A stretch of DNA of 64,000 bases, from NCBI RefSeq assembly GCF_017591435.1, contig NC_059295.1, forward strand, positions 38,874,916 to 38,938,915, in the 5' to 3' direction. The DNA comes from Portunus trituberculatus (Eukaryota; Arthropoda; Malacostraca; Decapoda; Portunidae). Positions 1 through 12,258 of this stretch are shown in pieces. The notes below the pieces were generated by a model. It was not told the DNA's origin. It did no database searches and was given only the letters and a program-made list of their open reading frames with translations. Both the position numbers and the translations under genes were made by a program. Every line of letters starts with the position of its first letter. The stretch's first letter is position 1.

Positions 1-1337
1 ATTTCGTGTGAAGAGCCTCAACCTAATGCGAGAAGGATCATTGAAAGAGGTGAGGTCGTGGTCGTCTGCCAAACCATGAGAACGTGTATGCGTGCGGACT
101 AGTATGAATACTTAACGGAGACATGTTACAGAACACGGCCCAAATACAACATCTAAGACAACAGTACCAGTTAACAATGGTACATGAATTGCCTTACGGA
201 CACTTAACCCCAGATATAACATACAAAGTGATTCATGGAATATTAGTATTGCCTAAATGTAAAGTGTAGTAAGAAATCGTATTCTACGCATAAGTTGCAA
301 GATTATTTTAGTAAACTGGACCCAGTTTTATTTTCGATTTTTCATTGTTGCTGTTGCTGCTATTTCAAGATAAGATATATTTTTATTGTTTCAAATTCTT
401 GTTTAGAATAATTTTCCTTGTTTCACGATTAGCATTTCTTAAGTCGCGTTCGCGTTTGTTTTATATTGTTCTATATATTTGCTGATCTTATAAATTTATC
501 CTTGAATTTTGTAGATTGAATCTGTTCTCTGGTTTTTCAATGATCGTTTACATTCCATGTATTCCATTTAGTTTTCTCCTAGATTTATGAATATGCTTTT
601 AGCTTTTATCGTGCTTTATCTAATTTGGCTATATGGCAGTAATGATATTCCCGCTGTGTAAAATGTAATGAAAAAAAAAAAAAAGACATCAATAAACAAT
701 CATCTAATCTTATCTATGTTTCTGTGTGCGCGTGTTGAAAGAGTGAGGCGGTAGAATGAATGTTGACTTCGTAATACAATTGTGCATAAGTGAAACTAAA
801 GAACTTATTTGCTTTTGGGTAGGTATGTGGAAGCATGCGTATCTGAGCAATGGAGTGTGTTGTTTGTTTTTATGGAGCATGTTTTAAGTTCGAATGACTA
901 TTGTTCATATAAGCTTGCATGTGTCGCTGATTGCGTCAAAGTTTTCATGGTTTAAAGTACCAGATAGTAGACGAAAAAGAGGAGGGTGTGACTGATGGGA
1001 AATCGAGCAGACGTGTGTGGCCATGTGTGAGACTTACCAAAGCAGCACACTGCAGGTGTGTTTGTTACTGAATTACTTATGAGTTTGGGTTGTTGGTATT
1101 GTTCACGTTAATTGTGTTGTCGGTGATTATTTTTATAACTCGATTGTACCGATGGACTGCACACTGCCGAGACTTCCTAATGTTCATTGTATACTGTTCT
1201 CCATTGATATACTCGGACACTATGAGAGTCATTTTGATTATGCATTCACTCACGATTCTAAAACTGATATGTTAGAAATATATAAGCTCTTTGTTTAATC
1301 TGGTATCCATACATATTCCATTCACCCAGAAATCATA
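1..1337. other. A+T-rich intergenic DNA, no gene recognised
   Basis: The stretch is A+T-rich with short open frames only. An A-run near 669-684 followed by AATAAA-like sequence (about 690-696) could be the scar of a retroposed tail or a 3' end, but no coding sequence leads into it. The last 100 bases lead into the CA-rich edge of the satellite. I see nothing else to support. Confidence 0.6.
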
Positions 1338-2940
1338 CACACACACACACAGCCCCACGAACACCCACACGTACAGCCACGCCCACAGCCACACACAGCC
1401 ATGCAAACCACCACAAACATAGCCGCACGTACAGCCACGTACACAGCCGTCCGTACAGCCACGCACACAGCCGTACGTACAGCCACGCACACAGCCACAC
1501 ACACAACCACACACACAGCCACACACACAGCCATACAAACACCCACGCACATAGCCGCACATACACAAACGCACACAGCCACACGTATAGCCACTCACAG
1601 AGCCGCGCACAGAGTACGCACACAGCAACACGTACAGCCAGGCACACAGTCACGCAAACAGCCACACATACAGCCACATTTACAGCCACACGTACAGCCA
1701 CGCACACTGCCACACGTGCAGCCACGCACACTGCCACACGTACAGCCACGCACACTGCCACACGTATAGCCACAAGTAATAGCCACGCACACAGCCACAC
1801 ATACAGCCACACGTACAGCCACGCACACTGCCACACGTACAGCCACGCACACTGCCACACGTATAGCCACGCACACTGCCAAACTTACAGCCACGCACAC
1901 TGCCACACGTACAGCCACAGACACTGCCTCATGTACAGCCACGCACACTGTCACACGTACAGCCACGCACACTGCCACACGTACAGCCACGCACACTGCC
2001 ACACTTACAGCCACAGACACTGTTTCACGTACAGCCACGCACTGTCACACGTACAGCCACAGACACTGACTCACGTACAGCCACGCACACTGCCACACGT
2101 ACAGCCACAGACACTGCCTCACGTACAGCCACGCACACTGCCACACGTACAGCCACGCACACTGTCATACGTACAGCCACGCACACTGCCACACGTACAG
2201 CCACAGATACTGCCTCACGTACAACCACGCACACTGCCTCACGTACAGCCACGCACACTGCCACACGTACAGTCACGCACACTGTCACACGTACAGCCAC
2301 GCACACTGTCACACGTACAGACACAAACACTGCCTCACGTACAGCCACGCACACTGCCACACGTACAGCCACGCACACTGCCACACTTACAGCCACAGAC
2401 ACTGTCTCACGTACAGCCACGCACTGTCACACGTACAGCCACAGACACTGCCTCACGTACAGCCACGCACACTGCCACACGTACAGCCACAGACACTGCC
2501 TCACGTACAGCCACGCACACTGCCACACATGCAGCCACAGGCACTGCCTCACGTACAACCACGCACACTGCCACATGTACAACCATGCACACTGCCACAT
2601 GTACAGCCACAGACACTGCCACACGTACAGCCACGCACACTGCCACACGTACAACCACGCACACTGCCACACTTACAGCCACAGACACTGCACTGCCACA
2701 CGTACAGCCACGCACCCTGCACTGCCACACGTAGATCCACGCACACTGCCACACTTACAGCCACAGACACTGCCACACTTACAGCCACAGACACTGCCTC
2801 ACGTACAGCCACGCACACTGCCTCACGTACAGCCACGCACACTGCCACACGTACAGCCACGCACACTGCCTCACGTACAGCCACGCACACTGCCACACGT
2901 ACAGCCACGCACGCTGCCTCACGTACAGCCACGCACACTG
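1338..2940. repeat. 24-bp satellite, left block (12-bp units at its edge)
   Basis: Tandem repeat with consensus CGTACAGCCACGCACACTGCCACA read continuously (24 bp; written here only as its unit type). At 1338-1760 the periodicity is closer to 12 bp, with ACAGCCACRYAC-like units merging into a plain (CA)n edge; from about 1680 onward the 24-bp form takes over. Two linked unit variants alternate: one with CGCACACTG followed by CCACACG, the other with AGACACTG followed by CCTCACG. All six reading frames are open over long distances because the unit length is divisible by three and its consensus has no stop codon, so the open frames here are not evidence of genes. Confidence 0.95.
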
Positions 2941-3141
2941 TAGGTAGCGCGCCCATATACTTGCTAGTTCTGTAGTGGTACTCCGCTTTTCACGCATATT
3001 ATTGCATGAAAATAGGCTCTCACTGACTTCTCAGTGAGCACAGTGGTGTATGAATGTCCTGTGATGAAAAAAAAACAGGAACATTTATGGAAAGTGTTGC
3101 CGCTAGATAGAAAATAGTGAAAAGGAGTGGAAGACTCCAAG

Positions 3142-3759
3142 ATGGCGGAGAAATATGCCATTTCAGCATTATTATTTTCGTCCTGTTATAAGTGTAGCTC
3201 TGATTCTGGAGACGCAGCAAAATTCATTAAATGTTGTCTGTGTAGCTGGTGGGCTCATACGAAATGTGTGAATCTGGCAGGGATTAAATCTGAAAATATC
3301 TGCAACGTGAGGTATCTGTGCGATGTTTGCTTCATTGAGGTGTCGGTCCTGAAGAAATTCATCAATGCTGAAGATTTGAAGAGCATTACTGCTAAAGCTG
3401 ACAAGATGATGGAAATAGTTGATAATAAGATGGCAAGAATGGAGGAGATACGTATCAAGGTCGATGAGGCAACAGAAGGCTTGGCGGGAGTTGCTGAGTC
3501 GCTGTCTGCTGATTACCATTGTCAAAGGTATGGTCATACTGAGGCAAACTGCAATGCCAAGAAAAATGGTGAGCATCCCGTTTGCTTTAAATGTGCAGGC
3601 AACCACAAGTGCAAGGATTGCACATCTACAGAGAGGAAATGCATAAACTGTGTGAGGTTTAAGAAACAGAATACTGACCACTCGGCGAATAATAGTTGTT
3701 GTGCTGTGTTGGAAAGTGAGAATGACAGGATCAGAAACATTACAGATCATGGCTACTAA
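3142..3759 (+). CDS. LINE ORF1-like protein, PHD finger plus zinc knuckles
   Basis: An intact frame of about 205 codons. ATG at 3142 (context AAGATGGCG) is preferred over the in-frame GTG at 3127. An N-terminal PHD-type zinc finger is visible (CYKC, CCLC, a WWAHTKCV segment, then CDVC, roughly residues 14-63), followed by a helical stretch and CCHC-like knuckles (CQRYGHTEANC and CFKC...HKCKDC). The first knuckle lacks its leading C-x2, so a small internal deletion is likely just before it. Such proteins are nucleic-acid-binding ORF1 products of CR1/Jockey-group LINEs that coat the element RNA. The stop at 3757-3759 overlaps the start of ORF2 by 11 bases. The parent element is deleted, so it is not autonomous. 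Confidence 0.75.
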   Translation: MAEKYAISALLFSSCYKCSSDSGDAAKFIKCCLCSWWAHTKCVNLAGIKSENICNVRYLCDVCFIEVSVLKKFINAEDLKSITAKADKMMEIVDNKMARMEEIRIKVDEATEGLAGVAESLSADYHCQRYGHTEANCNAKKNGEHPVCFKCAGNHKCKDCTSTERKCINCVRFKKQNTDHSANNSCCAVLESENDRIRNITDHGY

Positions 3760-4175
3760 TGCTGTGAGCTCTATGTTGAAATGTGGTTTATCAAAAGTTC
3801 AGTCAGTTGGAAATAAGATAATAAAAATGAAAACTTTAATTAGAGATGAGAATCTGGATATTCTTGCTTTGACTGAAACATGGCTGAGTGAATATGATAC
3901 TGCGAAAATTAAAGAAATGACCCCTGACACTCATACATTTGTGCACATACCAAGTAACACGATGCAGACCATTACAGACTACATGAGCCAAGAAATAACC
4001 TTGACATGGGATGTCGAGTATTTGCAAGAAGCGCACCAAGAATTTACAATAAACTGCCGAGTGATATTAAAGGTTGTGCCAGGATCGATATCTTAAAAAG
4101 AAATTGAAGACATATTTGTTCAAGGAAGTTTATGATTTTAACGGCATGGAAATCAAAGACAATTATAGATGCTAG
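3749..4175 (+). pseudogene. LINE ORF2 remnant: endonuclease start joined to RT C-terminus
   Basis: ATG at 3749 opens a frame whose segment DILALTETWL (near 3859-3888) matches the N-terminal part of the apurinic-type endonuclease of LINE ORF2. The frame then leaves recognisable endonuclease sequence near 3960-4020, and from about 4030 the sequence encodes RIYNKLPSDIKG followed, after a one-base slip near 4097, by LKTYLFKEVYDF, the conserved last helix of LINE ORF2 proteins, ending at TAG 4173-4175. The reverse transcriptase and most of the endonuclease are missing, a deletion of several kilobases if the ancestor was of usual length (inference). Confidence 0.7.
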
Positions 4176-4264
4176 TTGCATTTAAGGGAGGCTCTGCTGA
4201 GCGCTGCCTCGCAGTGGAGCGGAGCCTTGAACAAACACCCCAAGTAACAAGTAACAAGTAAGTA

Positions 4265-4577
4265 ACACTGCCACACGTACAGCCACGCACACTGCCACAC
4301 GTACAGCCACAGACACTGCCACACGTACAGCCACAGACACTGCCTCACGTACAGCCACGCACACTGCCAGACTTACAGCCACAGACACTGCCTCACGTAC
4401 AGCCACGCACACTGCCACACGTACAGCCACGCACACTGCCACACGTACAGCCACGCACACTGCCACACGTACAGCCACGCACACTGCCTCACGTACAGCC
4501 ACGCACACTGCCTCACGTACAGCCAGGCCCACGTACAGCCACAGACACCGCCTCACGTGCCGGTGGAGACACTGCCT
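4265..4577. repeat. 24-bp satellite block
   Basis: Same 24-bp unit family resuming in phase after the LINE insertion. It ends in the rearranged SINE junction near 4553-4580. Confidence 0.93.
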
Positions 4578-4769
4578 CACGTAGCCCTGTTTACCTAGCA
4601 GTGAGTAGGTACGAGATGTAAATCGAGGAGTTGTGACCTTGTTGTCCCGGTGTGTGGTGTGTGCCTGGTCTCAGGCCTATCCCAAGATCGGAAATAATAA
4701 GCTCTGAGCTCGTTCCGTAGGATAACGTCTGGCTGTCTCGTCAGAGACTGCAGCAGATCAAACAGTAAA
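4553..4769 (+). mobile_element. SINE fragment, satellite-embedded copy 1
   Basis: 4578-4769 matches the body of the tRNA-Val-headed SINE seen complete at 58154-58450 (landmarks CCTAGCAGTGAGTAGGTACG, GAGCTCGTTCCGTAGG, CTGTCTCGTCAGAGACTGCA). The head side is represented only by GCCGGTGGAGA at about 4558-4568; the segment that should follow (TATTTGGGTGTGTCTCC) has been replaced by a satellite-like half unit. It ends in AAACAGTAAAT then passes directly into satellite at 4771. Confidence 0.85.
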
Positions 4770-5919
4770 TTACGTACAGCCACGCACACTGCCACACGTA
4801 CAGCCACGCACACTGCCACACGTACAGCCACAGACACTCACGTACAGCCAAGCACACTGCCACACGTACAGCCACAGACACTGCCTCATGTACAGCCACG
4901 CATACTGCCACACGTACAGCCACAGACACTGCCTCACGTACAGCAACGTACACTGCCACACGTACAGCCACGCACACTGCCACACGTACAGCCAGAGACA
5001 CTCACGTAAAGCCACGCACACTGCCGGACGTACAGCCACATAAACTGCCTCACGTACAGCCACGCACACTGCCACACGTACAGCCACAGACACTGCCTCA
5101 CGTACAGCCACGTACACTGCCACACGTACAGCCACGCACATTGCCACACGTACAGCCACAGACACTGCCACACTTACAGCCACGCACACTGCCACGCGTA
5201 CAACCATGCACACTGCCACGCGTACAACCACGCACACTGCCACACGTACAGCCAGGCACACTGCTACACGTACAGCCAGGCACACTGCCACACGTACAGC
5301 CACAGACACTGCCACACGTACAGCCACGCACACTGCCACACGTAGAGCCACAGACACTGCCACACGTACAGCCACAGACACTGCCACACGTACAGCCACG
5401 CACACTGCCACACGTACAGCCACAGACACTGCCTCACGTACAGCCACGCACACTGCCACACGTACAGCCACAGACACTGCCACACGTACAGCCAGCACTG
5501 CCACACGTACAGCCAGACACCGCCTCACGTACAGCCACACACTGCCACACGTACAACCACGCACACTACACGTACAGCCACGCACACTGCCACACGTACA
5601 GCCACACGCCACACGTACAGCCACAGACTGCCACACGTACACTGCCACACTTACACGTACAGCCACGCACACTGCCACACGTACAGCCACAGACACTGCC
5701 ACACGTACAGCCACGCACACTGCCACACGTACAGCCACAGACACTGCCTCACCTACAGCCACGCACACTGCCACGTACAGCCACGCACACTGCCGCACGT
5801 ACAGCCACGCATACTGCCACACGTACAGCCACGCACACCGCCTCACGTACAGCCACGCACACTGCCTCACGTACAGCCAGGCCCACGTACAGCCACAGAC
5901 ACTGCCTCACGTGCCGGGT
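4770..5919. repeat. 24-bp satellite block between SINE copies 1 and 2
   Basis: Array of the same 24-bp unit with several irregular, shortened units at 5480-5680. The rare variants GCCGGACG and CACATAAACTGCC near 5023-5050 recur 1,263 bp downstream at 6286, showing that this block was duplicated as a unit together with the adjoining SINE fragment. Confidence 0.93.
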
Positions 5920-6033
5920 GGAGATATTTGGTGTGTCTCCTTTCACGTGTAGCCCCTGTTTACCCACACTCGGAACATTGCCTGAGCTCGTTCCGTACAC
6001 GTCTGGCTGTCTCGTCACGATCAAACAGTAAAT
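5920..6033 (+). mobile_element. SINE fragment, satellite-embedded copy 2 (deleted)
   Basis: Starts at the same satellite/SINE junction as copy 3 (CCTCACGTGCCGGGTGGAG) and ends at the same junction as copies 1 and 3 (AAACAGTAAATTACGTACAG), but lacks two internal segments: most of the central domain and part of the CGTCAGAGACTGCAG region. Identical junctions in three places indicate duplication of one insertion, not three insertions. Confidence 0.85.
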
Positions 6034-7432
6034 TACGTACAGCCACGCACACTGCCACACGTACAGCCACGCACACTGCCACACGTACAGCCACAGACAC
6101 TCACGTACAGCCAAGCACACTGCCACACGTACAGCCACAGACACTGCCTCACGTACAGCCACGCACACTGCCACACGTACAGCCACAGACACTGCCTCAC
6201 GTACAGCCACGCACACTGCCACACGTACAGCCACGCACACTGCCACACGTACAGCCACAGACACTCACGTACAGCCACGCACACTGCCGGACGTACAGCC
6301 ACATAAACTGCCTCACGTACAGCCACGCACACTGCCACACGTACAGCCACAGACACTGCCTCACGTACAGCCACGTACACTGCCACACGTACAGCCACGC
6401 ACATTGCCACACGTACAGCCACAGACACTGCCACACTTACAGCCACGCACACTGCCACGCGTACAACCACGCACACTGCCACGCGTACAACCACGCACAC
6501 TGCCACACGTACAGCCAGGCACACTGCTACACGTACAGCCAGGCACACTACCACACGTACAGCCACAGACACTGCCACACTTATAGCCACGCACACACTG
6601 CCACACGTATAGCCACAGACACTGCCACACGTACAGCCACAGACACTGCCACACGTACAGCCACAGACACTGCTACACGTACAGCCACAGACACTGCCTC
6701 ACGTACAGCCACGCACACTGCCACACTTACAGCCACAGACACTGCCACACTTAAAGCCAGGGACACTGCCACACTTACAGCCAGACACTGCCTCACGTGC
6801 AGCGACGCACACTGCCACACGTACAGCCACAGACACTGCCACACTTACAGCCACGCACACTGCCACACGTACAGCCACAGACTCTGCCACACTTCCTGCC
6901 ACGCACACTGCCTCACGAACAGCCACGCACACTGCCACACGTACAGCCACAGACTCTGCCACACTTACAACCACGCACACTGCCTCACGAACAGCCACGC
7001 ACACTGCCACACTGCTATGTGGCACACTGCCACACATACAGCCACAGACACTGCATCACGTACAGCCACGCACACTGCCACACGTACAGCCACGCACACT
7101 GCCACACGTGCCACGCACACTGCCACACGTACAGCCACGCACACTGCCACACGTACAGCCACGCACACTGCCACACGTACAGCCACAGACACTGCCACAC
7201 GTACAGCCACAGACACTGCCTCACGTACAGCCACGCACACTGCCAGACTTACAGCCACAGACAATGCCTCACCTACAGCCACGCACACTGCCACACGTAC
7301 AGCCACGCACACTGCCGCACGTACAGCCACGCATACTGCCACACGTACAGCCACGCACACTGCCTCACGTACAGCCACGCACACTGCCTCACGTACAGCC
7401 AGGCCCACGTACAGCCACAGACACTGCCTCAC
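6034..7432. repeat. 24-bp satellite block between SINE copies 2 and 3
   Basis: Same unit family. The first part repeats 4771 onward at a distance of 1,263 bp. A non-unit patch CTGCTATGTGGCACAC at about 7010-7026 breaks the array. Confidence 0.93.
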
Positions 7433-7655
7433 GTGCCGGGTGGAGATATTTGGGTGTGTCTCCTTTCACGTGTAGCCCCTGTTTACCTAGCAGTGAGTAG
7501 GTACGAGATGTAAATCGAGGAGTTGTGACCTTGTTGTCCTGGTGTGTGCCTGGTCTCAGGCCTATCCCAAGATCGGAAATAATAAGCTCTGAGCTCGTGC
7601 CGTAGGATAACGTCTGGCTGTCTCGTCAGAGACTGCAGCAGATCAAACAGTAAAT
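7433..7655 (+). mobile_element. SINE fragment, satellite-embedded copy 3
   Basis: The longest of the three embedded copies: GCCGGGTGGAGATATTTGGG through the full central domain and the 3' segment to AAACAGTAAAT. Only the tRNA head and the (CA)n tail of the full-length element are missing; both ends have been replaced by satellite, with which the SINE shares short similarity (CACGTG/CACGTA and GCCxCxG). Confidence 0.88.
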
Positions 7656-9509
7656 TACGTACAGCCACGCACACTGCCACACGTACAGCCACGCACACTG
7701 CCACACGTACAGCCACAGACACTCACGTACAGCCACGCACACTGCCACACGTACAGCCACATAAACTGCCTCACGTACAGCCACGCACACTGCCACACGT
7801 ACAGCCACAGACACTGCCTCACGTACAGCCACTTACACTGCCACACGTACAGCCACTTACACTGCCACACTTACAGCCACAGACACTCACGTACAGCCAA
7901 GCACACTGCCACACGTACAGCCACATAAACTGCCTCACGTACAGCCACGCACACTGCCACACGTACAGCCACAGACACTGCCTCACGTACAGCCACATAC
8001 ACTGCTACACGTACAGCCACGCACATTGCCACACGTACAGCCACAGACACTGCCACACTTACAGCCACGCACACTGCCACGCGTACAACCACGCACACTG
8101 CCACGCGTACAACCACGCACACTGCCACGCGTACAACCACGCACACTGCCACACGTACAGCTAGGCACACTGCTACACGTACAGCCAGGCACACTACCAC
8201 ACGTACAGCCACAGACACTGCCACACTTATAGCCACGCACACACTGCCACACGTATAGCCACAGACACTGCCACACGTACAGCCACAGACACTGCCACAC
8301 GTACAGCCACGCCCACTGCTACACGTACAGCCACAGACACTGCCTCACGTACAGCCACGCACACTGCCACACTTACAGCCACAGACACTGCCACACTTAA
8401 AGCCAGGGACACTGCCACACTTACAGCCAGACACTGCCTCACGTACAGCCACGCACACTGCCACACTTACAACCACGCACACTGCCACACTTACAACCAC
8501 GCACACTGCCACACGTACAGCCACAGACACTGCCACACGTACAGCCACGCACACTGCCACACGTACAGCCACAGACTCTGCCACACTTCCTGCCACGCAC
8601 ACTGCCTCACGAACAGCCACGCACACTGCCACACGTACAGCCACAGACTCTGCCACACTTACAACCACGCACACTGCCACACATACAGCCACGCACACTG
8701 CCACACGTACAGCCACGCACACTGCTATAGGTACAGCCACAGACACTGCATCACGTACAGCCACGCACACTGCCACACGTACAGCCACGCACACTGCCAC
8801 ACGTGCAGCCACGCACATTGCCACACGTACAGCCACGCACACTGCCACACGTACAGCCACGCACACTGCCACACGTACAGCCACAGACACTGCCTCACGT
8901 ACAGCCACGCACACTGCCACACGTACAGCCACGCACACTGCCACACGTACAGCCAGAGACACTGCCTCACGTACAGCCACCGAAACTGCCACACTTACAG
9001 CCACGCACACTGCCTCACGTACAGCCATGCACAATGCCACACGTACAGCCACGCACACTGCCACACGTACATCCACGCACACTGCCACAACTACGGCAAC
9101 AAACATTGCCACACTTACAGCCACGCACACTGCCTCACGTACAGCCAAGCACACTGCCACACGTACAGCCACGCACACTGCCACACGTACAGCCGCAGGC
9201 ACTGCCGCACACACAGCCACGCACACTGCCACACGTACAGCCGCAGGCACTGCCACACACAGCCATACAAACACCCACGCACATAGCCGCACATACACAA
9301 ACGCACACAGCCACACGTATAGCCACTCACAGAGCCGCGCACAGAATACGCACACAGCAACACGTACAGCCAGACACACAGTCACGCACACAGCCACAAG
9401 TAATAGCCACGCACACAGCCACACATACAGCCACACGTACAGCCACACGTACAGACACACGTACAGCTAAACACACTGCCACACGTACAGCCACGCACAC
9501 TGCCACACG
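7656..9509. repeat. 24-bp satellite block with a copy of the left-edge sequence
   Basis: Same unit family. At 9263-9440 a distinctive non-consensus tract (CCATACAAACACCCACGCAC, then CACTCACAGAGCCGCGCACAG, then CACAAGTAATAGCC) repeats the tract at 1531-1800, 7.6-7.7 kb away, so segments of the left edge have been copied into the middle of the array. Confidence 0.93.
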
Positions 9510-12258
9510 TACAGCCAATCACATTGCCACACGTACAGCCACGCACACTGCCACACGTACAGCCACGCACACTGCCACACGTACAGCCACGCACACTGCC
9601 ACACGTACAGCCACGCACACTGCCACAAGCAAGTGCCACACTTACAGCCACAGAGACTGCCTCACATACAGCCACGCACACTGCCACACTTACAGCCAGA
9701 GACTCTGCCACACTTACAGCCACAGACACTGCCTCATGTACAGCCACGCACACTGCCACACTTACAGCCAGAGACTCTGCCACACTTACAGCCACAGAGA
9801 CTGCCTCACGTACAACCACGCACACTTCCACACTTACAGCCAGAGACTCTGCCACACTTACAGCCACAGACACTGCCTCACGTACAGCCATGCACACTGC
9901 CACACGTACAGCCACAGACACTGTCTCACGTACAGCCACGCACACTGCAACACGTACAGCCACAGACACTGCCACACTTAGAGCCACGCACACTGCCACA
10001 CGTACAGCCACGTACACTGTCACACGTACAGCCACGCACACTGCCACACGTACAGCCACGCACACTGCCACACGTACAGCCACGCACACTGCCATACGTA
10101 CAGCCACGCACACTGGTACACGCACAGCCACATACTGCCTCACGTACAGCCACGCACACTGCCACACGTACAGCCACAGACACTGCCTCTCGTACAGCCA
10201 CGCACACTGCCACACTTACAGCCACAGACACTGCCTCACGTACAGCCACGCACACTGCCACACGTACAGCCACAGACACTGCCTCACGTACAGCAAAGCA
10301 CACTGCCACACGTACAGCCACAGACACTGCCACACTTACAGCCACGCACACTGTCACACGTACAGCCACAGACACTGCCACACTTACAGCCACAGACACT
10401 GCCACACGTACAGCCACGCACACTGCCACACTTACAGCCACAGACACTGCCTCACGTACAGCCACGCACACTGCCACACGTACAGCCACGCACACTGCCT
10501 CACGTACAGCCACGCACACTGCCACACGTACAGCCACGCACACTGCCACGTACAGCCACAGACACTGCCTCACGTACAGCCATGCACACTGCCACACGTA
10601 CAGCCACGCACACTGCCACACGTACAGCCACGCACACTGCCACACGTACACACGTACTGCCACACGTACAACCACGCACACTGCCACACGTACAGCCCCA
10701 GACACTGCCTCACGTACAGCCACGCACACTGCCACACGTTCAGCCACGCACACTGCCACGCGTACAGCCACAGACACTACCTCACGTACAGCCACGCACA
10801 CTGCCACACGTACAGCTACGCACACTGCCACACGTACAGCCACAGACTGCTTCACGTACAGCCACACACACTGCCACACGAACAACCACGCACACTGCCA
10901 CACGTACAGCCACGCACACTGCCACACGTACAGCCACAGACACTGCCTCACGTACAGCCACGCACACTGCCACACGTACAGCCACAGACACTGCCACACG
11001 TACAGTTACGCACACTGCCACACGTACAGCCACAGACTGCTTCACGTACAGCCACTCACACTGCCACACGAACAGCCACGCACACTGCCTCACGTACAGC
11101 CACGCACACTGCCACACGTACAGTTACGCACACTGCCACACGTACAGCTACGCACACTGCCACACGAACAGCCACGCACACTGCCACACGTACAGCCACC
11201 CACACTGTCAGACTTAGAGCCTCACGTACAGCCACGCACACTGCCACACGTACAGCCACGCACACTGCCACACTTACAGCCACAGAAACTGCCTCACGTA
11301 CAGCCACGCACACTGCCACACGTACAGCCACACACACTGCCACACGTACAGCCACGCACACTGCCACACGTACAGACAGAGACACTGCAACACGTACAGC
11401 CACGCACACTGCCACACGTACAGCCACGCACACTGCCACACGTACAGCCACGCACACTGCCACACGTACAGCCACAGACACTGCCTCACGTACAGCCACG
11501 CCCACTGCCACACGTACAGCCACGCCCACTGCCACACTTACAGCCACAGACACTGCCACACGTACAGCCACGCACACTTCCACACGTACTGCCACGCACA
11601 CTGCCACACGTACAGCCACGCACACTGCCACACTTACAGCCACAGACACTGCCTCCCGTACAGCCACGCACACTGCCTCACGTACAGCCACGCACACTGC
11701 CACACGTACAGCCACGCACACTGCCACATGTACAGCCACGCACACTGCCACACTTACAGCCACAGACACTGCTTCACGTACAGCCACGCACACTGCCACA
11801 CGTACAACCACAGACACTGCCACACGTACAGCCACGCACACTGCCACACGTACAGCCACAGACACTGCCTCACGTATAACCACGCACAACTGCCACACGT
11901 ACAGCCACGCACACTGCCACACGTACAGCCACAGACACTTCTTCACGTACAACCACGCACACTGCCACACGTATAGCCATGCGCTTTGCCACACGTACAG
12001 CCACGCGCTCTGCCACACGTACAACCACAGACACTGCCTCACGTACAGCCACGCACACTGCCACATGTACAGCCACGCACACTGCCACATGTACAGCCAC
12101 GCACACTCCCACACCTACAGCCACAGACACTGCTTCACGTACAGCCACACACACTGCCACACGTACAGCCACAGACACTGCCTCACGTACAGCCACGCAC
12201 ACTGCCACACGTACAGCCACAGACACTGCCTCACGTATAGCCACGCACACTGCCACAC
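9510..12258. repeat. Satellite higher-order repeat, copy 1 (~2.75 kb)
   Basis: A block of roughly 115 satellite units whose irregular landmarks recur at a constant offset in the next block: CCACAAGCAAGTGCC at 9623 and 12373 (2,750 bp) and CGTATAACCACGCACAACTG at 11873 and 14628 (2,755 bp). The longest open frame of the window (9524-12730) lies here but is simply the stop-free satellite. Confidence 0.9.

Larger units (their letters stand above)
2941..4264 (+). mobile_element. Internally deleted non-LTR retrotransposon (LINE) inside the satellite
   Basis: A 1.32-kb insertion that keeps both ends of a LINE: a 5' UTR, a PHD/zinc-knuckle ORF1, the start of an endonuclease ORF2, then a jump to the last ~45 codons of ORF2 and a 3' UTR ending in a short tandem tail of AAGTAAC units (4242-4264). 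The 6-bp sequence ACACTG lies on both sides (2935-2940 and 4265-4270); removing the insertion with one copy restores the 24-bp satellite phase exactly, which supports integration into an existing array. A repeated-heptamer 3' tail instead of poly(A) is typical of CR1/L2-group LINEs; the clade call is inference. Confidence 0.85.

Noticed and set aside
1090..1275. Small membrane-protein-like frame near the satellite edge
   Set aside because: 61 codons without supporting context in A+T-rich DNA; hydrophobic frames are common by chance there.
3127..3759. Host PHD-finger gene
   Set aside because: The zinc knuckles, the overlap with an endonuclease-like ORF2, and the target duplication show it to be LINE ORF1.
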